A DNA stretch of 64,000 nucleotides from Pseudomonas thermotolerans DSM 14292 (GTDB lineage Bacteria; Pseudomonadota; Gammaproteobacteria; Pseudomonadales; Pseudomonadaceae), in contig NZ_KB822603.1 in assembly GCF_000364625.1 (NCBI RefSeq), positions 1-64,000 on the forward strand, written 5' to 3'. A program made the position numbers and the translations under genes. The first letter of the stretch is position 1. The number at the start of each line of letters is the position of its first letter. The notes under the pieces are model-generated. The model saw nothing but the letters and a program-made list of their open reading frames with translations, did no database searches and was not told the origin of the DNA. Of the stretch, positions 10,181 to 20,648 are shown piece after piece.

Positions 10181-10880
10181 TTTCCGCGAGATCGCCACCA
10201 ACGGGCTGTGGAAGAACAACCCCGGCCTGGTGCAACTGCTCGGCCTCTGCCCGCTGCTCGGCACCAGCAACTCGGTGGTCAACGCCTTAGGCCTGGGCCT
10301 GGCCACCATACTGGTGCTGACCTGCTCCAACGCCGCGGTGTCGCTGATCCGCCGCAGCGTGCCGGACAGCGTGCGCCTGCCGGTCTTCGTGATGCTGATC
10401 GCCGGACTGACCACCTGCATCGAGCTGCTGATGCACGCCTGGACCTACGAGCTATACCAGATCCTCGGCATCTTCATCCCGCTGATCACCACCAACTGCG
10501 TGATCCTCGGCCGCGCCGAGGCCTTTGCCGCCAAGCACGGCGTGCTGCACGCCAGCTTCGACGGACTGATGATGGGCAGCGGCTTCGCCCTGGTGCTGGT
10601 GGCCCTCGGCGCCCTGCGCGAACTGCTCGGCACCGGCACGCTGTTCGCCAACATGCAGCTGCTGTTCGGCCCCGCCGCAGCCGCCTGGCAGCTCGAGCTA
10701 TTCCCCCAGGACCATGGCCTCTTGCTGGCCATCCTGCCGCCGGGCGCCTTCCTGGTCCTGGGCCTGCTGATCGCCCTGAAGAACCAGATCGACGCCCGGC
10801 TCGCCGCCCGCAGCGCCCAGCCGACGGTGTCCACGCCAGTGGCCGAACGCCGGGTGCGGGTCACCGGGGTGATCGAATAA
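10173..10880 (+). CDS. rnfE: Rnf complex membrane subunit RnfE
   Basis: RnfE, 235 residues, is the paralogue of RnfA and is inserted in the inner membrane with inverted topology. It shows [16 protein letters not shown] near the N-terminus and [17 protein letters not shown], which hold the shared membrane Fe-S cluster cysteines. The last 25 residues form a charged cytoplasmic tail. It closes rnfABCDGE and lies 50 bases before nth, the order also known from E. coli rsx-nth. Confidence 0.96.
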   Translation: MASFREIATNGLWKNNPGLVQLLGLCPLLGTSNSVVNALGLGLATILVLTCSNAAVSLIRRSVPDSVRLPVFVMLIAGLTTCIELLMHAWTYELYQILGIFIPLITTNCVILGRAEAFAAKHGVLHASFDGLMMGSGFALVLVALGALRELLGTGTLFANMQLLFGPAAAAWQLELFPQDHGLLLAILPPGAFLVLGLLIALKNQIDARLAARSAQPTVSTPVAERRVRVTGVIE

Positions 10881-10930
10881 GCCGCTCACCGACGAGCCGA
10901 TACTCGCTTCCCAAGGACCACAGTTCCCGC

Positions 10931-11569
<639 letters not shown>

Positions 11570-11611
11570 CTGTCTTTAAGATTCTCTAAATTCCTGATTG
11601 AAAAAATCTTT

Positions 11612-11640
11612 TTTACCCACTCCGGAATTGTCTATATAAG
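11612..11640 (+). promoter_or_regulatory. candidate sigma-70 promoter of the 11681 gene
   Basis: TTTACC (11612-11617) and TATAAG (11635-11640) are separated by 17 bases. The region is strikingly AT-rich for this genome and lies 40 bases upstream of the small gene's ATG. Confidence 0.5.
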
Positions 11641-11680
11641 GTGCGCAAATGGCCCTGGTAGCCTGTCTGGAGTACGAATC

Positions 11681-11863
11681 ATGAGTGGTAAAGACGATAT
11701 CGATCTCGAAGACGACTTCACCGCCGATGACGCAGAGGACGCCGCCGAAGCGCCGGTCGTGGAGGTCGCCAAGACCAATCTGACCAAACGTCGCCTGATC
11801 GACAACTTGCTGGAAGAGCGCCGTCTCAACAAGCAGTTGGCCGAATACGACTTCGACCTCTAA
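11681..11863 (+). CDS. small acidic PA3496-family protein
   Basis: The protein has 60 residues, MSGKDDIDLEDDF..., with a very acidic N-terminal half and a basic, helix-prone C-terminal half (NLTKRRLIDNLLEERRLNKQL). It matches the short conserved Pseudomonas family named after PA3496, which databases label a putative envelope-integrity protein; that function is not visible in the sequence. No signal peptide or membrane segment is seen. It follows nth as in P. aeruginosa, but has its own promoter-like region and a strong terminator. Confidence 0.85.
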   Translation: MSGKDDIDLEDDFTADDAEDAAEAPVVEVAKTNLTKRRLIDNLLEERRLNKQLAEYDFDL

Positions 11864-11912
11864 GGCCGCGTAGCGTCCCCCATCCGGCTTCACGCGAACG
11901 CGGAAGCCAACG

Positions 11913-11945
11913 AAAAATCCGATGCCTCCCGGGCATCGGATTTTT
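11913..11945. terminator. rho-independent terminator after the PA3496-like gene
   Basis: Arms AAAAATCCGATGCC (11913-11926) and GGCATCGGATTTTT (11932-11945) form a 14-bp stem with loop TCCCG, followed by more T. It can act in both directions. Confidence 0.9.
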
Positions 11946-11949
11946 TTAT

Positions 11950-11986
11950 GGTTCATCGTGCCTTCCCCGAAAAGGCGCGATGAACC
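11950..11986. repeat. palindrome matching the ISL3 terminal sequence
   Basis: The arms GGTTCATCGTGCC (11950-11962) and GGCGCGATGAACC (11974-11986) pair at 12 of 13 positions. Bases 11960-11986 equal bases 258-284 of the insertion-sequence end with one mismatch. A T run (11987-11992) follows, so it could also work as a second terminator. It may be an IS-derived scar, a minimal MITE-like unit or an IS target. Confidence 0.65.
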
Positions 11987-12084
11987 TTTTTTGTACCTGC
12001 ACAGACACGGCCCCGGCGGGCAAAGCCGGATCGGCAGGAACAGGAGGAACGGATACGGGGATTCCGGGGGATGGCCGGGAAGGA

Positions 12085-12161
12085 TGGCGTCCCAGAGAGG
12101 AATCGAACCTCCAACCTTCCCCTTAGGAGGGGGATGCTCTATCCGATTGAGCTACTGGGAC
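12085..12161 (-). tRNA. tRNA-Arg (anticodon CCU)
   Basis: A full cloverleaf is seen on the minus strand. Acceptor stem GTCCCAG/CTGGGAC, D stem GCTC/GAGC, anticodon stem TCCCC/GGGGA with loop CTCCTAA (anticodon CCT), and T arm GGAGG-TTCGATT-CCTCT. The discriminator is G at 12088 and the CCA is encoded (12087-12085). It reads AGG codons, which are rare in this GC-rich genome. Confidence 0.97.
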
Positions 12162-12224
12162 ATTTTCGGCGTCGCCGGATACTTGGGCAACGGGGCGGCA
12201 TGTTAACGGGCGCGGAGGAATTTG

Positions 12225-12762
12225 TCATGCCATCCGGGGGCCAATCAGTTGGCAGAGATGCTCCAGCGTCCGGGCGAGGCTGCCACTGTTGTCCAGACTC
12301 GCCACATGGCCCAGGCCGTCGGGGAAGAGATCGTTGCGCGCCAGCCGCACCTCGATCTCCGCCGGCGTCTCGCGGCCCCGTGCCAGCAAGCGCCGACGCA
12401 GCTCCTCCCGGTCGACCGAGAGCAGCACGCCCTGGGCCCGCGGATAGCGACGCAGCGCCTCCGGCCAATAGCTGTGCGAGCCGTTGACCAGCACGTGCCA
12501 GCCAGTCGTTGATCTGCGTGGGAATGCCATAGGCCATGCCGTGGGCCCGCCAGCTCATGGCGAAGGCCCCGGCGCGCTCCAGCTGCACGAAGCGGGTGGC
12601 GCTGACGCACTGAGCGCCCTCTTCGCCCCGCGTGCTGCTGCGGGTGATCACCCGGCGGGCAATGCGGCAGCCGCGGGCAGATAAAATCTCCCGCGCAGCG
12701 CCAATCAGGCTATCCTTACCGGCCCCAGACGGTCCCATGAGGTAGATCTAGCGGCCAGGCAT
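12225..12762 (-). pseudogene. phnN: ribose 1,5-bisphosphokinase, broken
   Basis: PhnN makes PRPP from ribose 1,5-bisphosphate in phosphonate breakdown. The N-terminal part, with the P-loop GPSGAGKDS, is read from the ATG at 12762, but codon 5 is TAG (12750-12748). Translation could restart at the ATG at 12738. Near 12495 the frame breaks: INDWLA is in one frame and VLVNGSHSYWPEALRRYP in the next, with about 11 bases missing relative to the usual spacing (inference from family memory). The remaining C-terminus runs to the TGA at 12225. No other phn gene is in the window. It lies next to the tRNA-Arg gene. Confidence 0.85.
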
Positions 12763-12811
12763 CGCTGGCGGTAGATTGGTCACAATACGCCTCTGGCCGG
12801 ATTTGACCTGA

Positions 12812-12902
12812 CTTTTGCCCAACGCCACTCATTTCGGAGAATTAATGCTGGCAAAAGGCCTCCTCCTTGCCCACAATTCAGCGACATGAGTTTGGCGCCA
12901 AA
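12812..12902. promoter_or_regulatory. candidate AmrZ sites upstream of amrZ
   Basis: Three related motifs precede amrZ: TTTTGCCCAACGCC (12812-12825), TGGCAAAAGGCC (12849-12860) and the perfect palindrome TTTGGCGCCAAA (12891-12902). AmrZ is known to repress its own gene and to bind GGCAAAACGCC-like sites; the second motif differs from that core at one base. Assignment is by resemblance only. Confidence 0.4.
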
Positions 12903-13023
12903 AGTCCGAACGGTCTCGACACAAATTGCGATATTGGTGGAACCGTTCAGCACGGAAGCTTGTCGAACATGGCAACCCTGACGGCTCGGTGCCATCATCG
13001 ATTTCTCAACACATTGGTAATGT

Positions 13024-13350
13024 ATGCGCCCTATGAAACAGGCAACCTACTCCAGCCGCACGGCTGACAAATTCGTGGTCCGCTTACCTGAAGGCATGCG
13101 GGAGCGCATCGCCGACATTGCGCGCAGCCATCACCGCAGCATGAACTCGGAGATCATCGCCCGCCTCGAACAGAGCATGCTGCAGGAAGGCGCCCTGGAC
13201 GACGATCTCAGCCTGGCCAATGACCGTCCCGAGCTAACCCTGCACGAACGGGAACTGCTGCAGCGCTTCCGTCAGCTGTCCCGCCGCCAGCAGAACGCCC
13301 TGCTCGCTCTGATCGCCCATGACGCGGAGATGAACGCCGAACAGGCCTGA
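13024..13350 (+). CDS. amrZ: AmrZ ribbon-helix-helix regulator
   Basis: AmrZ is an Arc-type ribbon-helix-helix regulator controlling alginate, motility, c-di-GMP and its own gene. The protein has 108 residues. The N-terminal strand [11 protein letters not shown] (about 15-25) carries Lys16, Val18 and Arg20, matching DNA-contacting residues of P. aeruginosa AmrZ with a two-residue offset. The [18 protein letters not shown] helix-helix follows, and the C-terminal tetramerisation part is [15 protein letters not shown]. The start [12 protein letters not shown] matches the family although the ribosome site is weak. A strong terminator follows. Confidence 0.93.
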   Translation: MRPMKQATYSSRTADKFVVRLPEGMRERIADIARSHHRSMNSEIIARLEQSMLQEGALDDDLSLANDRPELTLHERELLQRFRQLSRRQQNALLALIAHDAEMNAEQA

Positions 13351-13416
13351 TCTGCGCTCCGCATCGCCAGGCCCGCCTGGCCCTGCTTCCCCACGCGGCT
13401 CGGGGAGGCCTTGCCG

Positions 13417-13447
13417 AAAATCCGATGCCAATGCCGGCATCGGATTT
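13417..13447. terminator. terminator after amrZ
   Basis: Arms AAAATCCGATGCC and GGCATCGGATTTT with loop AATGC; a further T and CG follow. The stem is nearly the same sequence as the terminator at 11913-11945. Confidence 0.9.
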
Positions 13448-13533
13448 TTCGTTTCTCCCGCCGCCCGCCGACGCCCTCCCTAGTCCCTCGTCGCGGCAGC
13501 GGTGCCCGGAAGGAGCTTCCGGGCGCGCCGGCA

Positions 13534-13926
13534 TCAGTCCTTGCGCTCGGGGGAGAGCAGCTCGATCTTGTAGCCGTCCGGGTCCTCGACGAAGGCGAGG
13601 ATGCTCGAGCCGTGCTTCATCGGGCCGGGCTCGCGGGTGATCTTGCCGCCACGGGCACGGATATCCTCGCAGGCCTTGTAGACGTCCTCCACTTCCAGAG
13701 CGATGTGGCCGTAACCGTTGCCCAGGTCGTATTTGTCGACGCCCCAGTTGTAGGTCAGCTCGATCACGCTGTTGTGCGCTTCGTCGCCGTAGCCGACGAA
13801 TGCCAGGGTGAACTGGCCTTCCGGGTAGTCCTTGCGACGCAGCAGCGTCATCCCGAGCACTTCGGTGTAGAAGGCGATGGATTTTTCCAGGTCTCCGACA
13901 CGCAGCATGGTGTGCAGCAGTCTCAT
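13534..13926 (-). CDS. gloA: lactoylglutathione lyase (glyoxalase I)
   Basis: The enzyme converts the methylglyoxal-glutathione hemithioacetal to S-lactoylglutathione. The protein has 130 residues, a short single-domain GloA with the two beta-alpha-beta3 modules. Metal ligands fit His5 (MRLLHTML), the Glu in SVIELTYN, the His in [12 protein letters not shown] and the Glu in GYKIELLSP near the C-terminus. A GAGGAG lies upstream of the ATG. It is downstream of argG but separated from it by a terminator. Confidence 0.95.
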   Translation of the reverse strand: MRLLHTMLRVGDLEKSIAFYTEVLGMTLLRRKDYPEGQFTLAFVGYGDEAHNSVIELTYNWGVDKYDLGNGYGHIALEVEDVYKACEDIRARGGKITREPGPMKHGSSILAFVEDPDGYKIELLSPERKD

Positions 13927-13970
13927 GGGGTTGGTACTCCTCTCTCAGGCCCTATTCCGGGCTTCAAAAC

Positions 13971-13999
13971 ACGAACCCCGGCACGCGGCCGGGGTTCGT
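13971..13999 (-). terminator. argG terminator
   Basis: Arms ACGAACCCCGG and CCGGGGTTCGT with a 7-base loop. On the minus strand the hairpin is followed by GTTTTG. It separates argG from gloA. Confidence 0.85.
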
Positions 14000-14021
14000 C
14001 TGGCTCAGGCTGGCAAGCTTA

Positions 14022-15242
<1,221 letters not shown>

Positions 15243-15366
15243 GCCATCAGCTCCAGGAGGGGTATCACGAAAACCGTTGATTCTAGCGGGGCGGACAGCT
15301 TATTTACAGGGGCGCGACAGCTTGTGACGACGAGGCGACACTTTCTTGCAGCACCGCGACCTGGTC

Positions 15367-16296
15367 TCAGGAAGCCGGAGCGGCCGTCTTGTCCGCCGCG
15401 GCCTCCGGTCTGCCGGCAGCCTCCGATTCGTTCGCCTCGCTCTCCGGGACGCGCAGCAGCTGCACGGTGACCCGGCGGTTCTTCGCCCGGTTGGCCGCCG
15501 AGCTGTTGTTCACCAGCGGGTACTGCTCGCCGTGGAAGCGCACCTGGATGTGCTCCGCCGGGAAGCCCCTGGACTCGAAGTAGGCCTGCACCGCCAGCGC
15601 GCGGCGGCGCGACAGCTCGCGATTGAGCAGGCGACTGCCGCTGTTGTCGGAATGCCCGTCCAGTTCGATGCGGTTGACGCTGGGATCGGCGCGCATGTAG
15701 TCGAGGATGAGCTCCAGCTTGGCGCGGGCACGCTCGTCCAGTTCGGTGCCGCCGCCGGGGAAGCCGATCTGCACCTGCTTCACCTGGTCGAAGTTCACCG
15801 GCAGCAGCTTGGCGGTGCAGGCCAGGTATTCCTGGTAGGCCTGCTCGAAGTGCACCGGCAAGAGGCGCACCTCCAGCGGCTCGCCACCCTGCGGTGTGTG
15901 GTGGCGAACCACCGGGCTGCGTCCCTCCAGCAGGCCGCCGAGCAGCCGGACCGCTTGCGCCTGGGAGCTGTGGAAGGGAATCTCCCCGGCCACCACGGCC
16001 ACCGAGCCAAGGTTGATGTCGCCATGCCCGGGCTGCCAGGGTGCCGCGGCGGCCAGCAGGGTGGCCGAGCCGGTGCCCAACCAGCGCTCGCTGGCGCGCA
16101 GGCGGAAGGTCGGCTGCTCGCCGGCGCGGCGCACGAACTCGCCGCTGCCGAAGTTGGCGATGGGCTGCGCCAGCCGGCACTCGAACTGGTCGCCCGTCAC
16201 CTGCCACTCCGCCTTCTCCAGACGGGTCTGGAAGGTGATGGCCTGCGCCGGCAGGCAGGCCAACAGGCTGAACAGGGCGAGATAGCGCTGGCGCAC
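15367..16296 (-). CDS. motY: MotY-like OmpA-domain flagellar stator protein
   Basis: The protein has 309 residues. A signal peptide [18 protein letters not shown] lies at the N-terminus. An N-terminal MotY-type domain (about 20-160) is followed by an OmpA peptidoglycan-binding domain (about 165-285) with [23 protein letters not shown] and NRRVTVQLL. MotY forms the T-ring that anchors stators to the polar flagellar motor. The GTG at 16296 was chosen because TTGGAG lies 6 bases upstream and the signal peptide begins there; the frame is open further, but without such features. It is divergent from pyrC and has a charged Ala/Glu-rich tail after the OmpA domain. Confidence 0.85.
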   Translation of the reverse strand: MRQRYLALFSLLACLPAQAITFQTRLEKAEWQVTGDQFECRLAQPIANFGSGEFVRRAGEQPTFRLRASERWLGTGSATLLAAAAPWQPGHGDINLGSVAVVAGEIPFHSSQAQAVRLLGGLLEGRSPVVRHHTPQGGEPLEVRLLPVHFEQAYQEYLACTAKLLPVNFDQVKQVQIGFPGGGTELDERARAKLELILDYMRADPSVNRIELDGHSDNSGSRLLNRELSRRRALAVQAYFESRGFPAEHIQVRFHGEQYPLVNNSSAANRAKNRRVTVQLLRVPESEANESEAAGRPEAAADKTAAPAS

Positions 16297-16488
16297 GGCA
16301 AACTCCAAAGCAAGGACGGCGTCTTCCGAGGTATCGGTCGGCGCCGGGAAAACTTGAAGACCGTCCGCCGCGACATCTTCTGGCACACTGTTCCACGGGC
16401 TGACGGCCGTCCCCGGATGCGCCCTGAAGCCGACCGGCGCCTTTTTCAGGTACCATTCCGCCACGTTTCGCCCGCCTGGAAGCCCCCC

Positions 16489-17535
16489 ATGTCCGATCGC
16501 CTGACCCTGCTGCGCCCCGATGACTGGCACATCCACCTCCGCGATGGCGCTACCCTAACGCAGACCGTCGCCGATGCTGCGCGCACCTTCGGCCGCGCCA
16601 TCGTCATGCCCAACCTGGTGCCCCCGGTGCGCAACGCCGAGGAGGCCGACGCCTACCGCCAGCGTATCCTCGCCGCCCGCCCGGCCGGCAGCCGCTTCGA
16701 GCCGCTGATGGTGCTCTACCTCACCGACAACACCAGCCCCGAGGACATCCGTGCCGCCAAGAACAGCGGCTTCGTCCACGCCGCCAAGCTCTATCCCGCC
16801 GGGGCCACCACCAACTCCGCCTCCGGAGTGACCAGCATCGACAACATCTTCCCGGTACTGGAGACCATGGCCGAGGTCGGCCTGCCGCTCTTGGTGCATG
16901 GCGAGGTGACCCGTAGCGAGATCGACGTGTTCGACCGCGAGAAGGCGTTCATCGACGAACACATGAGCCGCTTGGTGACGCGCTTCCCGACCCTCAAGGT
17001 GGTCTTCGAGCACATCACCACCGCCGATGCCGCGCAATTCGTCCGCGAGGCGCCGGCCAACGTCGCCGCCACCATCACCGCCCACCACCTGTTGTACAAC
17101 CGCAATCACATGCTGGTCGGCGGCATCCGCCCGCACTTCTACTGCCTGCCGATCCTCAAGCGTAACGTCCACCAGGAGGCCTTGCTGGACGCCGCCACCA
17201 GCGGCAGCCCGAAGTTCTTCCTTGGCACCGACTCAGCCCCCCACGCCCGTCACGCCAAGGAGGCCGCCTGCGGCTGCGCCGGCTGCTACACCGCCTACGC
17301 GGCCATCGAGCTGTACGCCGAGGCCTTCGAGCAGCGTGGCGCGCTGGACCGCCTCGAGGCCTTCGCCAGCCACCACGGCCCGGACTTCTACGGCCTGCCG
17401 CGCAACCGGGAAACCATCACCCTGGTCCGCGAGGAATGGCAGGCCCCAGCCAGCCTGCCGTTCGGCGAACACGAGGTCATTCCCCTGCGCGCCGGCGAAC
17501 GGCTGCGCTGGCGGCTGCTGGAGGACGCCCAGTGA
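16489..17535 (+). CDS. pyrC: dihydroorotase
   Basis: The enzyme closes carbamoyl-aspartate to dihydroorotate in pyrimidine synthesis. It has 348 residues, the E. coli-type (class II) length. Metal-site motifs are present: [21 protein letters not shown] with the carbamylated lysine, LVHGEV, FEHITT and [13 protein letters not shown]. The ATG at 16489 gives [20 protein letters not shown]. It overlaps rnt by 4 bases (GTGA), implying cotranscription. Confidence 0.97.
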   Translation: MSDRLTLLRPDDWHIHLRDGATLTQTVADAARTFGRAIVMPNLVPPVRNAEEADAYRQRILAARPAGSRFEPLMVLYLTDNTSPEDIRAAKNSGFVHAAKLYPAGATTNSASGVTSIDNIFPVLETMAEVGLPLLVHGEVTRSEIDVFDREKAFIDEHMSRLVTRFPTLKVVFEHITTADAAQFVREAPANVAATITAHHLLYNRNHMLVGGIRPHFYCLPILKRNVHQEALLDAATSGSPKFFLGTDSAPHARHAKEAACGCAGCYTAYAAIELYAEAFEQRGALDRLEAFASHHGPDFYGLPRNRETITLVREEWQAPASLPFGEHEVIPLRAGERLRWRLLEDAQ

Positions 17536-18203
17536 GCGAAGATTTCGACGAGGTACTCGACGGCAGCCTGCCGCCCGGCCCACGCCACCCCATGGCGGCG
17601 CGCTTCCGCGGCTACCTGCCGGTGGTGGTGGACGTCGAGACCGGCGGCTTCAACTGCGCCACCGACGCCCTGCTGGAGATCGCCGCGACCACCATCGGCA
17701 TGGACGAGAACGGCTTCCTCTTCCCGGAGCACACCTCCTTCTTCCGGGTCGAGCCCTTCGAGGGCGCCAACATCGAGCAGGCGGCGCTGGAGTTCACCGG
17801 CATCAAGCTGGACCACCCGCTGCGCATGGCGGTCAGCGAGGAGCATGCGCTGAACGAGATCTTCCGCAGCGTGCGCAAGTCGATCAAAGCCAACGGCTGC
17901 AAGCGCGCGATCCTGGTCGGCCACAACAGCAGCTTCGACCTCGGCTTCCTGAATGCCGCGGTGGCTCGCTGCGGCATCAAGCGCAACCCCTTCCACCCCT
18001 TCTCCAGCTTCGACACCGCCACCCTGGCGGGCCTTGCCTACGGGCAGACGGTGCTGGCCAAGGCCTGCCAGGCGGCCGGCATCGACTTCGACGGCAAGGA
18101 GGCGCACTCGGCGCGTTACGACACCGAGAAGACCGCCGAACTGTTCTGCGGCATCGTCAACCGCTGGAAGGAAATGGGCGGCTGGATCGACGACTACGAC
18201 TGA
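17532..18203 (+). CDS. rnt: ribonuclease T
   Basis: RNase T is a DEDD 3'-5' exoribonuclease that trims tRNA, 5S and 23S rRNA 3' ends. It has 223 residues. Catalytic residues are visible in [10 protein letters not shown] (Asp, Glu), HNSSFDLGF (Asp) and [14 protein letters not shown] (His, Asp). The start is the GTG overlapping the pyrC stop, giving (M)[10 protein letters not shown]; the longer frame from 17436 is a pyrC shadow. It converges on the ABC transporter gene 6 bases away. Confidence 0.95.
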   Translation: MSEDFDEVLDGSLPPGPRHPMAARFRGYLPVVVDVETGGFNCATDALLEIAATTIGMDENGFLFPEHTSFFRVEPFEGANIEQAALEFTGIKLDHPLRMAVSEEHALNEIFRSVRKSIKANGCKRAILVGHNSSFDLGFLNAAVARCGIKRNPFHPFSSFDTATLAGLAYGQTVLAKACQAAGIDFDGKEAHSARYDTEKTAELFCGIVNRWKEMGGWIDDYD

Positions 18204-18209
18204 CCGCCG

Positions 18210-19988
18210 TCAGTGCTGCAGGTGGCCGTACAACTGGGCGTACAGGCCGCCTTCGGCGATCAACTGCTGGTGGTCGCCGTCCTCGGCGATGTGCCCACCA
18301 TCGAACACCAGGACCCGGTCGGCCTGCTTCACCGCGCTCAGGCGGTGGGCGATGATCAGCGTGGTGCGGCCGTTGAGGAAGCGCCTCAGAGCCTGGTGCA
18401 GGGCATATTCGGTAGCCGCGTCGAGAGCCGAGGTGGCCTCGTCGAGGATCACCACCTTGGGCTCGGCGAGGATCATCCGGGCGATCGCCAGACGCTGGCG
18501 CTGCCCACCCGACAGACGCACCCCGGAACGCCCCACCACGCTGTCCAGCCCCTGCGGCAGGGCACGCACGGTATCCGCCAACTGAGCGATCTCCAGGGCC
18601 CGCCAGCAGTCCGCATCGCTGCGCTCGCGGCCGAGGGTCAGGTTGGCACGCACGCTGTCGTTGAACAGCGCCGGATGCTGGAGGACCACCGCCACGTTGT
18701 CGCGCACCCGCTCCAGGCCGATCTCCTCCAGGCTGCTGCCGCCGAAGCGGATGCTCCCGGCCTGCGGCGTGTAGAGGCCGAGCAGCAGTTGCACCAGGGT
18801 ACTCTTGCCGCCGCCGCTGGCGCCGACGATGGCCACCTTCTCGCCCGGCGCAATGGACAGGTCGAGACCGTTTAACACGGGCTCGTCGCGGTAGGCGAAG
18901 GTCAGCCCGCGCACCTCGATACCCACCGTCTCGCGGCCGCGGAACGGATCCACGGTCCCCTCGTGCTGCTGTTCGTCGGCCCGCGCCAGGAGCTCGTTGA
19001 TGCGCTTCAGGGCGCCGCCGGCGGCGTAGAAGGCGTACTGCAGACCGAGCAACTGTTCCACCGGGCCGATCATGAACCACAGGTAGCTGAACACCGCCAG
19101 CATCTGGCCGATGGACAGGTCGGAGAACAGCACGGTGAGCATGGCCGCAGCGCGGAACACGTCGATGCCGAACTGGAACAGCAAGCCGCTGGCCCGCGCC
19201 GCGGCGTCGCTTTTCCATTGTGAGGCCACCGCGTAGTCGCGCACCTCGCGAGCGCGCAGGCCGAGGCGGCCGAGGAAGTAGCCCTGGCGGTTGCCGGCGC
19301 GCACCTCCTGGATCGCCTCCAGGGTCTCGGTGAGCGCCTGGGTGAAGCGCGCAGTGCTGTCGTTCTCCAACTTCTTCAGATGCTTGACGCGCTTGCCCAG
19401 CTGAACAGTGGCGAAGATCACCAGCGGGTTGAACAGCAAGATCAGCAGCGCCAGCTGCCAGTGCATCCACAGCAGGATGGCAGCGGTGCCGGCCAGAGTC
19501 AGCGCGGCGACCAGGAATTTGCTGAGGGTCTCGCCGACGAACCTGTCGATGGTGTCCAGGTCGGTGACCAGGTGGGTGGTCACCGTGCCGCCACCGAGAC
19601 TCTCGTACTCGCCCAGGGAGATACGTTTGAGGCGCTCGATCAGACGGATCCGCAAACGGTACACCACGTCCTTGGAAAGCCGCGCGAACAGCCGCGCCTG
19701 CAGCACGTTGAAAGCCAACGCGGCGCCACGCAGGCTCAGGGTGAGCAGCAACATCAGGCCGATGTAGCCGACCGGCCCCTGCCAGCCAGTCGGCAGGAAC
19801 AGGTCCATCACCTTGAGGGCCGCGTCGCCCTGGCCGAGCAGCACCTCGTCGACCAGCAGCGGCAGCAGCAGAGGGATGGGTACGCTGCACAGGGTGGCCA
19901 GCACCGCGATCAGGTTGGCCAGCACCAGGGCCTTGCGGTGGCGCAGCGCCAGACGGTGGATTTCCGCCCAGCTCAGCCGGTCAGGCAT
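18210..19988 (-). CDS. ABC exporter, fused membrane and ATPase domains
   Basis: This is a half-size type IV ABC exporter of 592 residues. Six membrane segments occupy about 1-310 and the ATPase domain 340-592, with Walker A GASGGGKST, signature LSGGQRQRLAIARM, Walker B VVILDEATSALD and a switch histidine in IIAHRLS. It should act as a dimer exporting a lipid, drug or peptide; the substrate is not shown. The ATG at 19988 gives MPDRLSWAE; a GTG two codons earlier (19994) is possible. The start lies inside the last codons of the DsbA-like gene, implying translational coupling. Confidence 0.9.
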   Translation of the reverse strand: MPDRLSWAEIHRLALRHRKALVLANLIAVLATLCSVPIPLLLPLLVDEVLLGQGDAALKVMDLFLPTGWQGPVGYIGLMLLLTLSLRGAALAFNVLQARLFARLSKDVVYRLRIRLIERLKRISLGEYESLGGGTVTTHLVTDLDTIDRFVGETLSKFLVAALTLAGTAAILLWMHWQLALLILLFNPLVIFATVQLGKRVKHLKKLENDSTARFTQALTETLEAIQEVRAGNRQGYFLGRLGLRAREVRDYAVASQWKSDAAARASGLLFQFGIDVFRAAAMLTVLFSDLSIGQMLAVFSYLWFMIGPVEQLLGLQYAFYAAGGALKRINELLARADEQQHEGTVDPFRGRETVGIEVRGLTFAYRDEPVLNGLDLSIAPGEKVAIVGASGGGKSTLVQLLLGLYTPQAGSIRFGGSSLEEIGLERVRDNVAVVLQHPALFNDSVRANLTLGRERSDADCWRALEIAQLADTVRALPQGLDSVVGRSGVRLSGGQRQRLAIARMILAEPKVVILDEATSALDAATEYALHQALRRFLNGRTTLIIAHRLSAVKQADRVLVFDGGHIAEDGDHQQLIAEGGLYAQLYGHLQH

Positions 19989-20619
19989 GGGCACCGCGCT
20001 CCAGCCAGCGGGCCAGCAGCGGCGCCAGCTCCTCCAACGGCTGGTAGCCGTTGGTCAGCAGCGCCAGCTGGCCGTTACGCTCGGCCAGCAGGGTGGGAAA
20101 GCCGGCGGTGCCGAGGTCCTGCACCCAAATGAAGTCGGCCGCGGTGGAGGCACGCATCTCCTGGCTGTCGAAGACCTCGACGAAGGTCCGCCGCGGCAGG
20201 CCGACGGCCTCCGCCAGTTCGGCCAGTACGCCCGGCTGGCCGACATCACGACCCTCGGCGTAGAAGGCGTGCTGGATGCGCTTGACCAGCGGCCAGGCCA
20301 ACTCCGCCGCCAAGCTGCGCGCGGTGACCAGGGCCCGGCAGGCCGGCTCGGTGTCGTAGACGAAGCCGCCCGGCATGGCCCCCTCGAAGCTGAACGGCTG
20401 GCCGGTGGTGCGCTGCACCTCCTGCCAGTGCTCGAGGATGTAGCGCCGAGTGGCGGGATCCAGCGCCGCCCCGCCCCCGGTACGCAGGCCACCGGCCACC
20501 AGATGCAGCGCCACCCCGGCGGCCCGCGCCTGCTCGGCGAGGGCCTCGACCACCGGCGCGAAGCCCCAGCACCAGGAACACATTGGATCCATCACGTACA
20601 GCAGGCGGGCTTGGGCCAC
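19981..20619 (-). CDS. DsbA-family (FrnE-like) thiol oxidoreductase
   Basis: The protein has 212 residues, a thioredoxin fold with inserted helical domain. The active-site CxxC is CSWC in YVMDPMCSWCWGF; the cis-proline loop is GTAGFPTLL. There is no signal peptide, so it is cytoplasmic, unlike DsbA proper. The GTG at 20619 was chosen because AGGAG lies 8 bases upstream; the GTG at 20628 overlaps that AGGAG. It lies 29 bases after trhO and overlaps the ABC exporter start, so the three may be cotranscribed. The substrate is unknown. Confidence 0.85.
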   Translation of the reverse strand: MAQARLLYVMDPMCSWCWGFAPVVEALAEQARAAGVALHLVAGGLRTGGGAALDPATRRYILEHWQEVQRTTGQPFSFEGAMPGGFVYDTEPACRALVTARSLAAELAWPLVKRIQHAFYAEGRDVGQPGVLAELAEAVGLPRRTFVEVFDSQEMRASTAADFIWVQDLGTAGFPTLLAERNGQLALLTNGYQPLEELAPLLARWLERGAHA

Positions 20620-20648
20620 GGGCTTCACTCCTGGTCTGGGGCCGCGGC

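Noticed and set aside
11576-11956. 126-codon minus-strand frame across the PA3496-like gene
   Set aside because: Runs through two terminator arms and a promoter-like region; the plus-strand gene is a known family.
12085-12200. Genomic island integrated at tRNA-Arg
   Set aside because: No integrase, no repeat of the tRNA 3' end and no foreign-looking gene block next to it; only a broken phnN.
12780-12998. 72-codon minus-strand frame upstream of phnN
   Set aside because: No ribosome site or recognisable domain, and it overlaps the probable amrZ regulatory region.
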